From Tyto alba (taxonomy: Eukaryota; Chordata; Aves; Strigiformes; Tytonidae), in assembly GCF_018691265.1 (NCBI RefSeq), contig NW_024881321.1, positions 13,891,387-13,955,386 on the forward strand: a DNA stretch of 64,000 nucleotides. The letters run 5' to 3'. The first letter of the stretch is position 1. Every line of letters starts with the position of its first letter. The notes beneath the pieces were generated by a model. It was not told where the DNA came from and ran no database searches. It saw nothing but the letters and a program-made list of their open reading frames with translations. Made by a program: the position numbers and the translations under genes. Below, one piece after another: positions 1 to 10,806 of this stretch.

Positions 1-1619
1 TAAAGCTTCTAGAAATAACAATATAAGAGCAAACCTCTTCCTATCTTACTGGGGAAAGTAGATGTCTCTGCAAGAATTTTTGATAAGATTAATACTGAGA
101 AGGAAGCTAAAGACCATGTCAGGAGTTAGGACTTTACACCTGACATCTCAGAATGGTTGGAGGGATTAAAGATATTCTTGCATCCCTTTCAACTGCAAGG
201 ACTGTGCAGGCCATGTCTTGTGTGTCTGATATAATCTGGAAATAATGGATCTCTCCATGGAAGAAGGAAAGGAAAATGTTCCTGACATCTTGATGACTCT
301 TGTCACTCTCTGAGAAGACCAAAGGATGTGTGTTCTTTTTCTGTTTATCCCTTGCTTGTGCATTCACTTTTTTCTCCACCTTTCCTCTGCAAATACCAGA
401 GCACGCTTAACTATTTCCCACTAGAAGAAGTGTAGTACATTCAGATACATGTGCCCATGAAATTTTTCCCTCTCATTTTGTATCTTTCCCCTCCCATAAG
501 CACTTGTATTTCCATTAGTCTTCACTGGGCTTCCTCCTTCTTTTCTCTGATCCATCCATGCCACCTTCATCTTTCCAGAAAAGGAAGAGGGGCGGTTCTC
601 CATCAAAAGGAAGCGGTACACTTCTCAACAAGAGTTATAAGATTGTATAAAATGTCATCTTGCTATAACCTGAGTCTGTATTGACAGCTGTGATCCAAAC
701 TGACTTCATCCAGAACTGGAGTGTCTTTGATAATTGGTTTCCAATTTAGGACCTTCTCTACCTCAAAGATGGGAACATTTAACCACTCCTTGTCTTTTCT
801 GTTTATTAGGTGCTTCATAAGATAGGTATTCACCTGACTGTGTATCTGAGGAGTATTATACTCTAAACTCACCTTTTCGATTCCTCCAAGCATATATGGT
901 TGGAGGAGTATTGTGTCAGTCAACATGATCCTGACCATACTTGTCACTTTTCACCACAGAATTTATCAGGGCTATATATTCAGATTCTCTACCTGAAACC
1001 TTTTATTGTCAGGAATGGTAGGCTTGGTTTTAAGTACTTTAGTTTGTATTCTGTCTAGGACTCTAAAGTGTAGGAGAAGTGACACTTTTGAAATGAAATT
1101 CATCTGATAAAATATGGATGTCCAATCCAGGATTAAATCAACTGCTTTCTAAACGTTGCTTCTTCTTTTCTCACTGACTATAAAAAGAACTGAAGGTGTC
1201 TAGTTCAGATGTAGATTTTTGTATTGTAAACATCCACATTCAGCCAAATGAATTCACACTAGTGGATACTGTCTACATTTGAGAAAGTAGTTTAATTTTT
1301 GTATTATCAAATTCCATTTGACTCTCACAGGCACATGAAATCAGTAGGCATTTCCACTTTGGAGTGCTATGGCTCTTGGATTATTTCTTTACTAAAATAA
1401 TGCATAAATTGTAGCAGAGATTCCAGGAGTAAAGATGGGAAACCCATGGCTTGCTTTGCCAGAAACAATTGTTAATTGTGAGAAATGGAACCAACCACAT
1501 CCCTTTTCTATGCCTTTCCCTCTCCATGAATCTTACATTTATTTCAGCACTGACTCACCCCTTCCTGACTACAATATGGTCCAGCTTCAGTGTTATGGCC
1601 ATAGAATTTTAAAATAACA
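1..1619. other. Unique AT-rich DNA, no gene seen
   Basis: No repeat family or exon could be recognised. A 94-codon open frame lies on the minus strand (663-947), but it matches no family I know and has no flanking splice or promoter context, so I treat it as chance. Confidence 0.5.
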
Positions 1620-1830
1620 ACAAGTTTAAAATAAACAAAAATAAGTACTTCTTCACTCAACATACAATTAAGCTGTCAGATTTATTACCACAGAATACTG
1701 TGGAAGCCAAAAATATAAATGAGTTCAAACACATAAAATTAAAAAAAAAAAAAAAATATTTAAAGTGGTTCAAGTAAAGATTAGACATATTCACAGAACA
1801 AAAGTTCATTAAAGGCATAGTGATGTGGAC
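1620..1830 (+). mobile_element. Ancient CR1-like LINE fragment (3' part of ORF2)
   Basis: Read in the frame beginning near 1640, the plus strand gives KYFFTQHTIKLSDLLPQN followed by VEAKNINEFK. This matches the CR1 ORF2 C-terminal pattern (YFFTQRV..LWNSLP..VVEA.S.N.FK). A homopolymer run of A at about 1741-1757 breaks the frame. Downstream, sequence resembling 'DLDKFI'-type CR1 continuation persists to about 1830. The fragment is strongly diverged and carries no typical 3' tail, so it is probably an old bird or amniote CR1 subfamily. The edges are soft. Confidence 0.6.
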
Positions 1831-2089
1831 ATTATGTTGATGATGTAGACAAGTTGCAGCTCAGAAATTCCGGAGTTGCATTTTGTTAAAAGTTGGGAGA
1901 ACTATCAATTACTTTATTTTTGTTCTGGTCATTGTTTCTACTCAATTTCTCAGGAGACTGTTTCACCTGAGAATATTGTCAAACTCAAAGCCTTCCCCAA
2001 ATGAGAGTGACATGGAAGTGAAATCTATTTAAATTCAGATGTAATAAATAGGAAGAAAAAGAGAAAGAAAGGCAACCGAGATGAGGTCA
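1831..2089. other. Spacer without recognisable feature
   Basis: AT-rich sequence between two CR1 pieces. I see no gene or repeat that I can name. Confidence 0.4.
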
Positions 2090-2353
2090 GAGGTTCAAAA
2101 ACTATCAGGGACTGGAAACAGAGCACTCTGGTAGTTCAAATGCTATTGAAAGACATTTAAAGGACAATGCAATCATCAGATACAGTCAACCCAGGTTCAC
2201 AAAGGGAAAGACCTGTCTGACTAATATGATATCATCCTATGATAAGGTCAACTGACTAGTGGATGATGGGATGGAGGGTGGTGGATCCTTAGTAAGTTTG
2301 CTGATGATACAAAACTAGGAGGTGTTGTTGACTCTCATAAAGGACAAGAGACT

Positions 2354-3001
2354 TTGCATAGGGATCTAGATAGATTGGAGCACTGGGCCATGATTAATGG
2401 AATTAAATTTAACAAGTCTAAATGCCAGATTCTGCATCTAGGACAGAGTAATGTTGGGCACAAGTACAAATTGGGAGAGTCGTGGCTGGAGAGCAGCCCA
2501 TCAGAGAGGGATCTGTGGGTCCTGGACAACAGGAAGCTCAGTAGGAGCCAGCAGTGTGCCCTGGCAGCCCAGAGGGCGAACTGCATCCTCAGGTGCATCA
2601 AGCACAGCATAACCAGCTGGTCAAAGGGGGAGATTATCTCACTGTATTCAGCATTGGTGTGGCCTCACCCTGAATACTGTGTGCAGTTTTGGGTCTCACA
2701 ATTCAAGAAGGATGTTGAGGTATTTGAATGCATCCAGAGGAGGACAACAAAGCTGGTGAAGGGGCTGGAAGACATGTGTTATGAGGAGCAGCTAAGGGCT
2801 TTGGGTTTGTCTATCTTGGAGAAAAAGAGGCTGAGGGGTGACCTCATTGCTTTCTACAGCTTCCTGAGGAGGGGAAGGGAAGAGGGAGGTGCTGATCTCT
2901 TCTCCCTGGTATTCAGTGACTGGACACATGAGATGGCTAAAAGTTGCACCAGGGGAAGTTTAGACTGTACATTAGGAAACATTTCTTTACTGACAGGGTG
3001 A
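2354..3001 (+). pseudogene. CR1 ORF2 reverse transcriptase C-terminal remnant
   Basis: This is a 215-codon open frame, the longest in the window. It begins at a TTG, but the frame is open upstream through FADDTK at 2297-2314, so the listed start has no biological meaning. The product corresponds to the CR1 RT thumb and C-terminal region. It contains RDLDRLEHWA, then KCQILHLG (CR1 usually K(C/S)KVLHLG), then ERDLWVLDN, then CALAAQRAN, IQRRTTKLVKGLED and YEEQLRALGL, all in CR1 order. The upstream RT palm motifs have been lost by deletion, so no active enzyme is possible. The frame stops at about 3001 and the last CR1 codons (HFFTDRVIKHWNRLPRELANAPSLSVFKKYL) continue in another frame at 2944-3138, showing one late frameshift. 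The surprisingly open frame suggests a fairly young insertion rather than selection. Confidence 0.9.
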
Positions 3002-3170
3002 TCAAACACTGGAACAGGCTTCCTAGAGAGTTGGCCAATGCCCCAAGCCTGTCAGTGTTTAAGAAGTATTTGGGAAATGCCCTTAATTATTTGATGCAAC
3101 TTTTGGTCATCCATGAAGTGGTCAGGCAGTTGGACTAGATGGTCACTGTGGATTCCTTCCAACTGGAACT

Positions 3171-3213
3171 ATTCTATTCTATGCTATGCTATGCTATGCT
3201 ATGCTATGCTATA
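3171..3213 (+). repeat. CR1 3' tail expanded as (ATGCT)6
   Basis: The CR1 3' end runs from ATTCT units into six perfect ATGCT pentamers at 3181-3210. CR1 tails are normally short octamer repeats of the ATTCTATG type. Here the tail has become a pentameric microsatellite. Confidence 0.9.
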
Positions 3214-5039
3214 TGGCTCCATAAAGATGTGTAAGGTGTCATAAATGATCCACTTGGAAGCATGAGAATAACTTTTTCAGGAAATGTACCTTAAAGTTCT
3301 GTTCTGTCTTCTGTTGCTTTTGATGGCCATCTTGGCCACAGTCAGAAGGAGACTAATGAGAAAGTCTCTTAGCTTTGTGGGGTCTCAGATAAACATTGTA
3401 TAAGCAAAATGAGAAAAGGGACAGTAGCAGAATGTGTAGAAGACAGAATAAAAGTCTGGGACCTGATGTACTCAGTGTATATGTGAAACAAGGTTTCCCT
3501 TGTGGCCTAGAGATCGTATCTGCAGATGACCTCTTCAGATACATGTATGCCTGGAATTTGTAAAAAAGCCTCCAGATTCTCTTGTGATAAAGGCTGATTT
3601 TATTAGTAACACCACAAAGTTTCAGTAGTTCCTGGGTGAGATGGACAGAGTATATGGAGCAGTGGTGTTTAGGGGCAATTTTTAATTTGTGAGTTGGAAG
3701 TGGTAAACTTAGATATTATTTACATGAACAGGTGTCCTGAAGGTAACCTGAGGAATTCCTGGGAAAAATTTTAAAATTTGAACATTAGAAAAGTGGTGAA
3801 AGAAGAGGAAAAGGACTGTTGTTCCCTTGGATTTGAGGTACAACAGTCTTATAGGAAACAGTGCTCTTCATAAACTCTTGAATGTATACCAAAAGTGCTT
3901 ATGGTCATATCAGATCTCTTGGAAGTAGGAGAGGGCAGTATGGACCAACATATTTCACACTAGGTTACCTGTACTGTATGTAAGTCTCTGCAGGACCTGA
4001 GGGCAGTGTATTGACTGCTATAGTAAAACAGGCTTTTACTCTTCCAGTCAGTAATCAAGGCCACTTACAAATTACTATTCTCAAGATTTACACAATTTTT
4101 ACTCTAGAATTTGGGTTTTCTTTGGAAATACTTCTGTGTACTGTCCTAAAGTTTAGTTCACCTGGCTGAAAAAGAAGGATGAGTAAGAGAAAGCTAGATA
4201 CCAAGAGTGGTGGGTCTATACTATATGCACATGATATATTGCACAAAACATAGAAACAGGGATCTGCCTTTTTCACCTGTTAACAGATGTTAGGCTAATG
4301 ACCTAGACATAAGAATTAGGAAAAGCTTAAAATGGGAAGGAAGATTCTAAAAAAAAAAAAAAAAATGGATACAGGTGCCTATCATATAGATGAGATGTGA
4401 AAAGGAGGTGGTTGAATAGTAGAAGCAGACTTCCAGAGGACTTTTTGTCTAATGTAAAGGGAGGACAATGTTGTCATTGTTATGTTGTCATATTTCTGTC
4501 ATTCTAAATTGAATTTTGTGACCTAGTCCTAAAGGTAAAATCATTAGATTGGTCTGAGTGGTCTACTTGTCCAATATGTTTTGTCTGTCTTAGCTTCCTG
4601 CTCTCTAACTTTTGCTGACTGTTACCATGAGAAAGATAAAAATTGGCAAACCTGAAAAGTGTGTTAACTTAATTTATGTTGTACTGTAAAAATTTCTTAT
4701 AGATGCTTAGTTTGCCACTTTCACAGAAAAGCATAGCAGTGCTATTGGCAGTTGGCTTTGAATTTTTTTATATTGTGGGAAAAATGTTCCCCTCTCTATT
4801 TATTGGAGGGCTTAATAGTGTAAGTGTTGCCAAAGGCTACTGGAGAAGAAAGTAGAACAAATGTAATTTTCCACAAGGGTAATGAGACCTGATTAACAAA
4901 GTTGCAAAGCTTCCACTAGCAAGCCAAAACAAAAAACTATAGAGAAATTGATTTAGTGCTGATGTTCCTACCTGCTGTTGACTGGGTTAGACTATGGTCT
5001 GGTCATTGACTTCTGTGCCATAATTTAATTATAGAAGTT
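3214..5039. other. Unique AT-rich DNA, no gene seen
   Basis: No exon or repeat family recognised. A short A-run lies at about 4350-4365. Confidence 0.5.
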
Positions 5040-5330
5040 CATCCTTTCTGGATAGCGCCCTCCTTGGAGCAACATATTAATACATCATCAGCTGTTGATG
5101 ATCACTAATGATGAATCACACTAATATATCATTAGGTCTTTCACACAGGTGGCTTTGCAGATTAATTTCATTATAGCAGCTAGCTGTGATGATGATGCAT
5201 TGCTCAAAGGATAATTTTGCTAAGAATGAGTCTTACATCATTTTACATTCATATGTTATTTAATTTATTTAATGCTTAATTGATATACCTTCAAATGATT
5301 TAACTGACTGACCAAAGGAAGTGTGTTCCT
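5040..5330. other. Candidate conserved noncoding element (dyad- and TAAT-rich)
   Basis: Two dyads lie close together: ATCATCA/TGATGAT arms with a 5-nt loop (5084-5102) and the 10-bp perfect palindrome CAGCTAGCTG (5177-5186). Between and after them are many TAAT or ATTA homeodomain-type cores, an E-box-like CAGCTG and a CACACAGGTGG box. This composition is typical of vertebrate developmental enhancers. Conservation cannot be judged from one sequence, so this is inference only. Confidence 0.25.
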
Positions 5331-5934
5331 GGAAAATCTGGACAAACATGTAATACCTTGGGACTAGACTATATGGTTAAGAAGAAAAATGGTTTCAAAC
5401 CATGGAGAAGCTATAACTATGAAAGTAATGAAATTCAGGTTTTCTTATAAGTATTGTATTGTTGAAGAAAAAGTGTTAGAAATATGCAAAATTAGTAAAA
5501 AAATATTAAATCAAACTTGAATTTCATTAACTGAAAATACAAATGAAGGCAAATTCCTGTAATATATATTTTAAATATTGCAGTAAATAGAATATTTACC
5601 ATTAAAATTTCCTTTAAATTTTATAACTCAAATAGCTGTGTTTCCTTGAGGAAATTTTGGAAAAGGAGACAAAACTATTTGCTTTCTTAAACCTTTTCCT
5701 CATGCTTCCTATATATATTATGGAAGAATTAAATTTTAAATTTTGGTGAATCATATTATTTTATGGGTTCATTTTCTATTATCATCTTTTTCCATGTGTC
5801 CATCCTTTGATCTTCATCAAGAGGGACTCATTAACTTTCATCTCCCCAGTAAAAATGCATCTTTTTCCCACAGGTGTTAGTTTTTCTGAACTCCATTATC
5901 ATGATACAAAGCATCCATGATACCTCAACACTGT
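5331..5934. other. AT-rich spacer
   Basis: Only A/T-rich sequence. No recognisable element. Confidence 0.4.
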
Positions 5935-6345
5935 AAATGTTGTGTGCAGTTCTGGTCATTCTCTCTTCAAAGAGAAAACTAGAAAAACAATGGCAATAGA
6001 AGGTCATTTTATGATAACTTCTATATGGGGAGAAATTTAAGAGGCTGGGATTTTTAACACAGTATTTATAAAGAAATAGACACCTAGAAAGGAAGGAATG
6101 TTTGAAAAACTGAACCAGAAATAAAATTGTCTACTATTTTTCCCCAAAGAAGAAGAGAAGACATGCAATAAAATTCTCAAGCATTATGTTTAAAACAAAG
6201 AGAAAGAAATATACTTTTCCTTACAGCACACTTGAATCATGGAAGTGAACACCACAGAATGCTGTGGAGGCTCAAAGCATAAATGGGTTTGCAAAAGACT
6301 TAAATAAATTGAAAATATGTGTAAATTCAACAGAAATCAGAGATG
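5935..6345 (+). mobile_element. Ancient CR1-like LINE fragment (ORF2 3' region)
   Basis: The block starts with the CR1-like 'VQFWSFSLQ' segment (GTGTGCAGTTCTGGTCATTC, 5941-5960). It continues through a degraded 'EG..YERL..L' region and ends with PQNAVEAQSINGFAKDLNKL (about 6252-6310), which matches the CR1 terminal pattern (P..VVEA.S.N.FK..LDK). Several stops and frameshifts interrupt it. This is a different, older copy from the 2.1-kb element, comparable in divergence with the 1.6-kb fragment. The family call rests on the order of two translated blocks. Confidence 0.58.
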
Positions 6346-8060
6346 ATATACAACATTTAATTTTCTCTACAAGCTTCATACAGAAGAAAAAAGTTCTACT
6401 ACAGTAAAAGAAATGATTGAAAAAATTCCGTCATGGGATTCCTTTTCTCATCTTTCAGTGGCTGAAGATTCAACTTAGTCACCTTTCAAACAAGAAACTG
6501 TCTTTTCTGCTACTGACAGCTCTCATGATCCGACACAGAATATACTTCCTTCCACAGAGAAGGGTCAGAGTCACTAGTACAACCCCATGTTCAGATTATG
6601 CCCTGAGTGACATGAATTCAGCTATTCTCATTGTTCCAGTGTCTTTCCTGAAGTATCTGTTTGGTCCTTAAAAAAGTTAAGGGCACTTCCCTCTTCCCCC
6701 TCCCTTACTAAACTCAGTATCTAGGCTGAGTTACATGACTTTACAGGAGTTTACAAATGTATACAAAGAAGAAACAGCTCTTTGAGATGAATGTGTCATT
6801 TACAGTCACTCTTTTTCAGGGAGAATCAAACCTGAAAAAAAGAAATACTGCAGAAGGAGCCACATAGCTGGGGGGCTAAAAATGTAATGGTTTGGGGTTT
6901 TTGTTGGTTTTTCTTTTTGTTTTTCCAGACAATTTATTGCAGTTATTTTGTTATCTTGTTCTTCTAATATCTAATAATATGTTAGTGTATGAAATTTTCT
7001 TTATACAAATCATATTATCTATCACCAGTGGGTTATGTAATCATTCTCTGCTATAGGGTTATTCCAATACTTCTTCAGATTAAATAATTCCAAAATTAAA
7101 GATGATGATCTTGGCTCTATCCCAGAGAAGACATTTCTTTCCATATGTACTCTCTGTGAGAGAATGAACTCAGGCACAAACCACAATATTTAAAGATTCA
7201 AATTTGTCTTTCTGTAAAAGTTACAGTCCCTTTGCAAATATATATATTCCAGAAGTCATTTAAAAGTCTTAATATATGATAATTGACACCAATAAGGAAA
7301 AAACTTGCATTGTGATTTCTGATGATAAAAAAAAAAATAAAAATATTATCTTTTTAAACATCAGCTCATGTAGCATTGAAGAAAAATAAATAGAATTCAC
7401 ATCTGATGCATTAAAGTGCACTGATGGAGGTGTAGCAGCAGAGAAGGAAGCACACATCAAGGGTCTCATCTCACCTGTATCTCTTGAAGTTTAACCTAAT
7501 TGTGCCTAATTAGTCTAACCTGATTATGTATGTTTCTTCTGCAGTCAATGACAAGTATTAATTCCAGGAAGTTATTACTCCTGCTTTAAGACAAGTAGTA
7601 TAATTGATTCTCTGAAAACTGGAATATCTGTTAATATGGAAAGAACTAGGCTACCAGTCTAGACAAGTAAAATAGTTTTTTCATGGCTAAAATTAGATAA
7701 AACAGATCACGCTGCTGGGGTGGTAATCTGTTCCATACTATTGATACCTAACCGCAGGGGTCTAAAGGTGGGTGTCTGCATAGGAGCTAAATGTCAAAAC
7801 CCAGGAGATCCTGTCAATATAAGAAATATAACTGAGAGAGAAGACATCTGACTAAGCATAAATGTCTCTTTATAGAGTGAACTGAGTAGCTCTTCAAAAA
7901 TTGAATAGGTTCATTAGTCAGAGCCTCCTTTTCAATCCCCAAAATGGGAGCTTAAATTTCTAGGTTATATACAAACACCTGTACATAAACATTTATTTTA
8001 AGTTATCTGTCGAGTTAAATCTTACTTGTGGGGCTGACTCAGTTGTTGAAATGAAGACAT
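6346..8060. other. Unique AT-rich DNA, no gene seen
   Basis: No exon or repeat family recognised. Short open frames at 6417-6671 (+) and 7269-7469 (-) look like chance in AT-rich DNA. Confidence 0.45.
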
Positions 8061-8068
8061 CTACTTAG

Positions 8069-8097
8069 GGACATCTTGGAGACATCACAAGATGTCC
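8069..8097. repeat. Perfect 10-bp inverted repeat (hairpin)
   Basis: The arms GGACATCTTG (8069-8078) and CAAGATGTCC (8088-8097) are exact reverse complements around a 9-nt loop. The surrounding 7.7-8.2 kb is somewhat less AT-rich than its neighbours but has no recognisable family. Confidence 0.85.
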
Positions 8098-9787
8098 AAG
8101 CCATCCACATCGGTCTATCATATACAGAGCAGGATCTAAAAGAGATCCTTGTCCTTTTGGAGAAACAGCTGGATGTTAAGTAAGAATGACAGATCATTTA
8201 ATCTCAAAATAAACAGTACAAATGATGAGAAGGATGACTATTGTCACCTGTTTCTGATTTTTCAATGTGAGATATCGTAGAGACGCAAGACCCATTTTTA
8301 TGAAGTCTAACTAAAGCATGTTAACTCCAGACTGATATCTGAAATTGTGAAACAAAACAATTTTAATCATGTATTTACCTTCCCCTTATTCAAATATATC
8401 TCTCTTTCCTGCTGACCCTATGCATTCTGAGAGAAAAATATAAATACAAAATGGACTGCATGAAAATTAAATTTAATTCTTGCTGGAGATTTGATAGTCT
8501 AAAAAAGTAGAAAATTCTGTTATTAAATTAAGCCTTGCTCAGTCTTGAGAACAGCTTTCCAAACATTTTCAACTGGAATGCAATGATGTGATTATAGGTC
8601 AAGAAAAGTCTTCCTGACTGGAGATCAGTAATCAGCTCTAATATATGAGTTTAGCTAAACTAAATAAAATAAAAAGGGATATTTCAGATCAATTTGGAAT
8701 AATCTCAAGGAGCGTTACCCATGAGATAAAACCACAAATGTGTTAAAAAAGTTAACATGTACTGTTCACGTATCAAAGTTCCTCTTTTTTCAGGAAACTG
8801 ACTTTTTGGATTAAAGAAAAATTAACTTCTTTGTCCATTTCTTCCCTTCGTTTTGTAGAAGATTTTATACTTTTATCTCTAATGACTGCATAAGATTAGA
8901 AAAAGCCTTCATGCCTGAAAACAAATTTTATTGAGACTCAGCAGAAACTTTTTGGATGGCTCCTTTCCATCTTGTAGTATATTCTCGAAGATTGTCTGAT
9001 GAAATCTAATATCCTGTTTGACATGAGAAACAAACAATGGTTGAAAATATATTTATAAAAGAGTTACCATTACAATATACCTCAAAGTCAATAAAAGGCA
9101 CAAAATAAGGTTAGGCTTTTACCTGCTTGCTTTATCAGGAAGATCAAAATCTCTTTAAACCTCTTTCCAAGCTAGATGGTTCTCCTTGCAGAGACTTGTG
9201 AGGTTACAGAGAAGAAAAAAGTCTGGAAGTCTCAGTGTATCTGATCAAGAAGATCTCTGTCTACCATTCACAACTGATAAATAACATATGTTCCATGTAA
9301 TTCTTAGAGGATACATTTTTCATTAGAGCCACTGCTGATGGTACCATCCTGCCTTCCGATTTCCTTGCACCTTGGCTTCAAAGTATTCTGTGCTCTTTTT
9401 GAGTTAAGAAGAGGTTCCATAATATTGACACGGTCAGAATGAAAACAGATTTTCTTGCAAGATGTAATAAAGGTCTAAAATACCCTCCTCTGCTTTCCCA
9501 TGTCTTGCATTTGATGTTCTGCATTCCCAAACAAAAAAATCAGAACTTTTTTAAGCAATATGAAGAAATAGGAAGTTAAATCTCTTTTGCTGGATATTGC
9601 AAAAGGGCACCTCTTCAAAAGTATCTAATAGAAAGCAGTTTGATACTGAATATTTTAACGTCACCATGATAAATGAGCATCATAACCCAGAAATGCAGTC
9701 TCCTTCATCTTTAAGAATACTGAAAGGAATTAAATTATCTGAGGTAGGAGGTAATCAGCAGAATTCGGCCAAATTTTAGACATCTAC
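8098..9787. other. Unique AT-rich DNA, no gene seen
   Basis: No recognisable element before the LTR that begins at 9793. Confidence 0.45.
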
Positions 9788-9792
9788 AGTGC

Positions 9793-10801
9793 TATCCTGG
9801 GTTTGAGTCAATGGTGGTGGTTTTTGGTAGGAGGGGAGGGGGTTATAGCAGTGGGCCCCTTTAAGAAGCTTCTTCGAGCTCCCTCAGTTCCAAGTCAGAT
9901 CCACCTCTGCACTAAAGCTGAGCTAATTAGCTATGCCTCTGTGATAATGTATTTAAGAAGGCACCTGGGAGGAGGAGTTGGAGTTGTGAGAAGGGGTTGT
10001 GACATCTGTGTGAACACCAAGGTCAGTGGAAGAATGAAAGAGGAATGGGAGGGGGAGGTCTGCCAGAGCAGAGACCCCTTGTATCCTGTGGTGAGAGGGC
10101 AGAGTGGCACCCCCCACCACCCATGAAGGTCTACGGTGGAATAAATGCCAACCTACAGTCTGTAGGGGGCCGCACACTGTCTCAGGTGACAGCACCCGAA
10201 GGCTGCCAGGATCCTGTGGGAAGACACAGCTCCCTCTGCCATAGTTTGGCTCTGGGATGATTGCAACATGCAGGAGTGTTCCATGCTGGAACAGCTTGGG
10301 AAGGCTGCAGCCCATGGGAGGGACTCATGTTGGAGAAAGTTTGTGGAAGACTGTCCCCTGTGAGAGGGGGACCATGCTGAAGCAGGGGGAAGAAGTTCCA
10401 GAAGCTCCCCCCACCAAAGATGGAAGAAGTGGCAGGACTAACAGCACCCCCCATTCCCTGCCCCTGTGCCACAGATGGGAGGAAGTAGAGATATCAGGAG
10501 CAGAGCTGAGCCCGGGAAGAAGGGAGGGGTGGGGGGAAGGTGTTTTCAAGATTTGGTAATGCTTCTGACTGTCTTATTCCGTCTGTTAAGTGTTGTTGTT
10601 AGTGTCTGATTTAAATTTCTGTTCTTTTTTTTCTTCCCCTGATGAGTCTGTCTTTTGCCTGCAACCATAATGGATAAGTCATCCCTCTCTGTCCTTATCT
10701 CCAATCCCCAGCCTTTGCTTATTTTGTCATTCTTAGCATTGGGGCTACAGAGGAGGTGAGTGGCTGTGTGGTGCTCAGTTGCCCTCTGAGCTCAGACGAC
10801 A
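9793..10801 (+). mobile_element. Solo LTR of an endogenous retrovirus, 5-bp target duplication
   Basis: This is a sharply bounded 1009-bp, GC-richer block in AT-rich DNA. It is flanked by the direct repeat AGTGC at 9788-9792 and 10802-10806. The right end is ...GACGACA, the canonical CA terminus. The left end reads TATCCTGGG where TG is expected, a single G-to-A change. A TATTTAA box lies at 9950-9956 and an AATAAA at 10140-10145. The interior is purine-rich (GGGAAGAAGGGAGG near 10515), followed by a T-rich and then a TGATGAGTCTGTCTTTTGCC-like 3' part, which resembles common avian ERV LTRs known from memory. A 5-bp duplication is typical of ERVL-class elements, but the class call is tentative. 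No internal gag, pol or env sequence is present, so it is a solo LTR. The overlapping short open frames inside it on both strands are not genes. Confidence 0.82.
9950..9956 (+). promoter_or_regulatory. TATA-like box of the LTR
   Basis: TATTTAA, 157 bp from the LTR left end, in the expected orientation. It is probably no longer active. Confidence 0.4.
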
Positions 10802-10806
10802 AGTGC

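Larger units (their letters stand above)
2090..3213 (+). mobile_element. CR1 LINE copy, 5'-truncated, RT core deleted
   Basis: The copy starts in the region before the reverse transcriptase. Near 2190-2250 it translates as FTKGKTCLTN...SYDKV, the CR1 segment before RT motif A. It then jumps directly to LSKFADDTKLGG (about 2288-2325), the catalytic YxDD-like motif. The segment with the motif A block (YLDFSKAFD) and the GVPQGS block is missing. After the catalytic box the thumb and C-terminal part is intact (2354-3001). The 3' end is complete: a 'GGTCACTGTGGATTCCTTCCAACT' type ending (3141-3164) followed by an ATTCT/ATGCT repeat tail. The orientation is set by this 3' tail. The copy cannot be autonomous. 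Confidence 0.93.

Noticed and set aside
663..947. 94-codon minus frame with protein-like composition
   Set aside because: No family match that I recognise and no splice, promoter or homologous context.
9803..10559. Several overlapping frames of 71-120 codons in the GC-rich block
   Set aside because: They lie inside an LTR with exact borders, on both strands and in multiple frames, without viral protein motifs.
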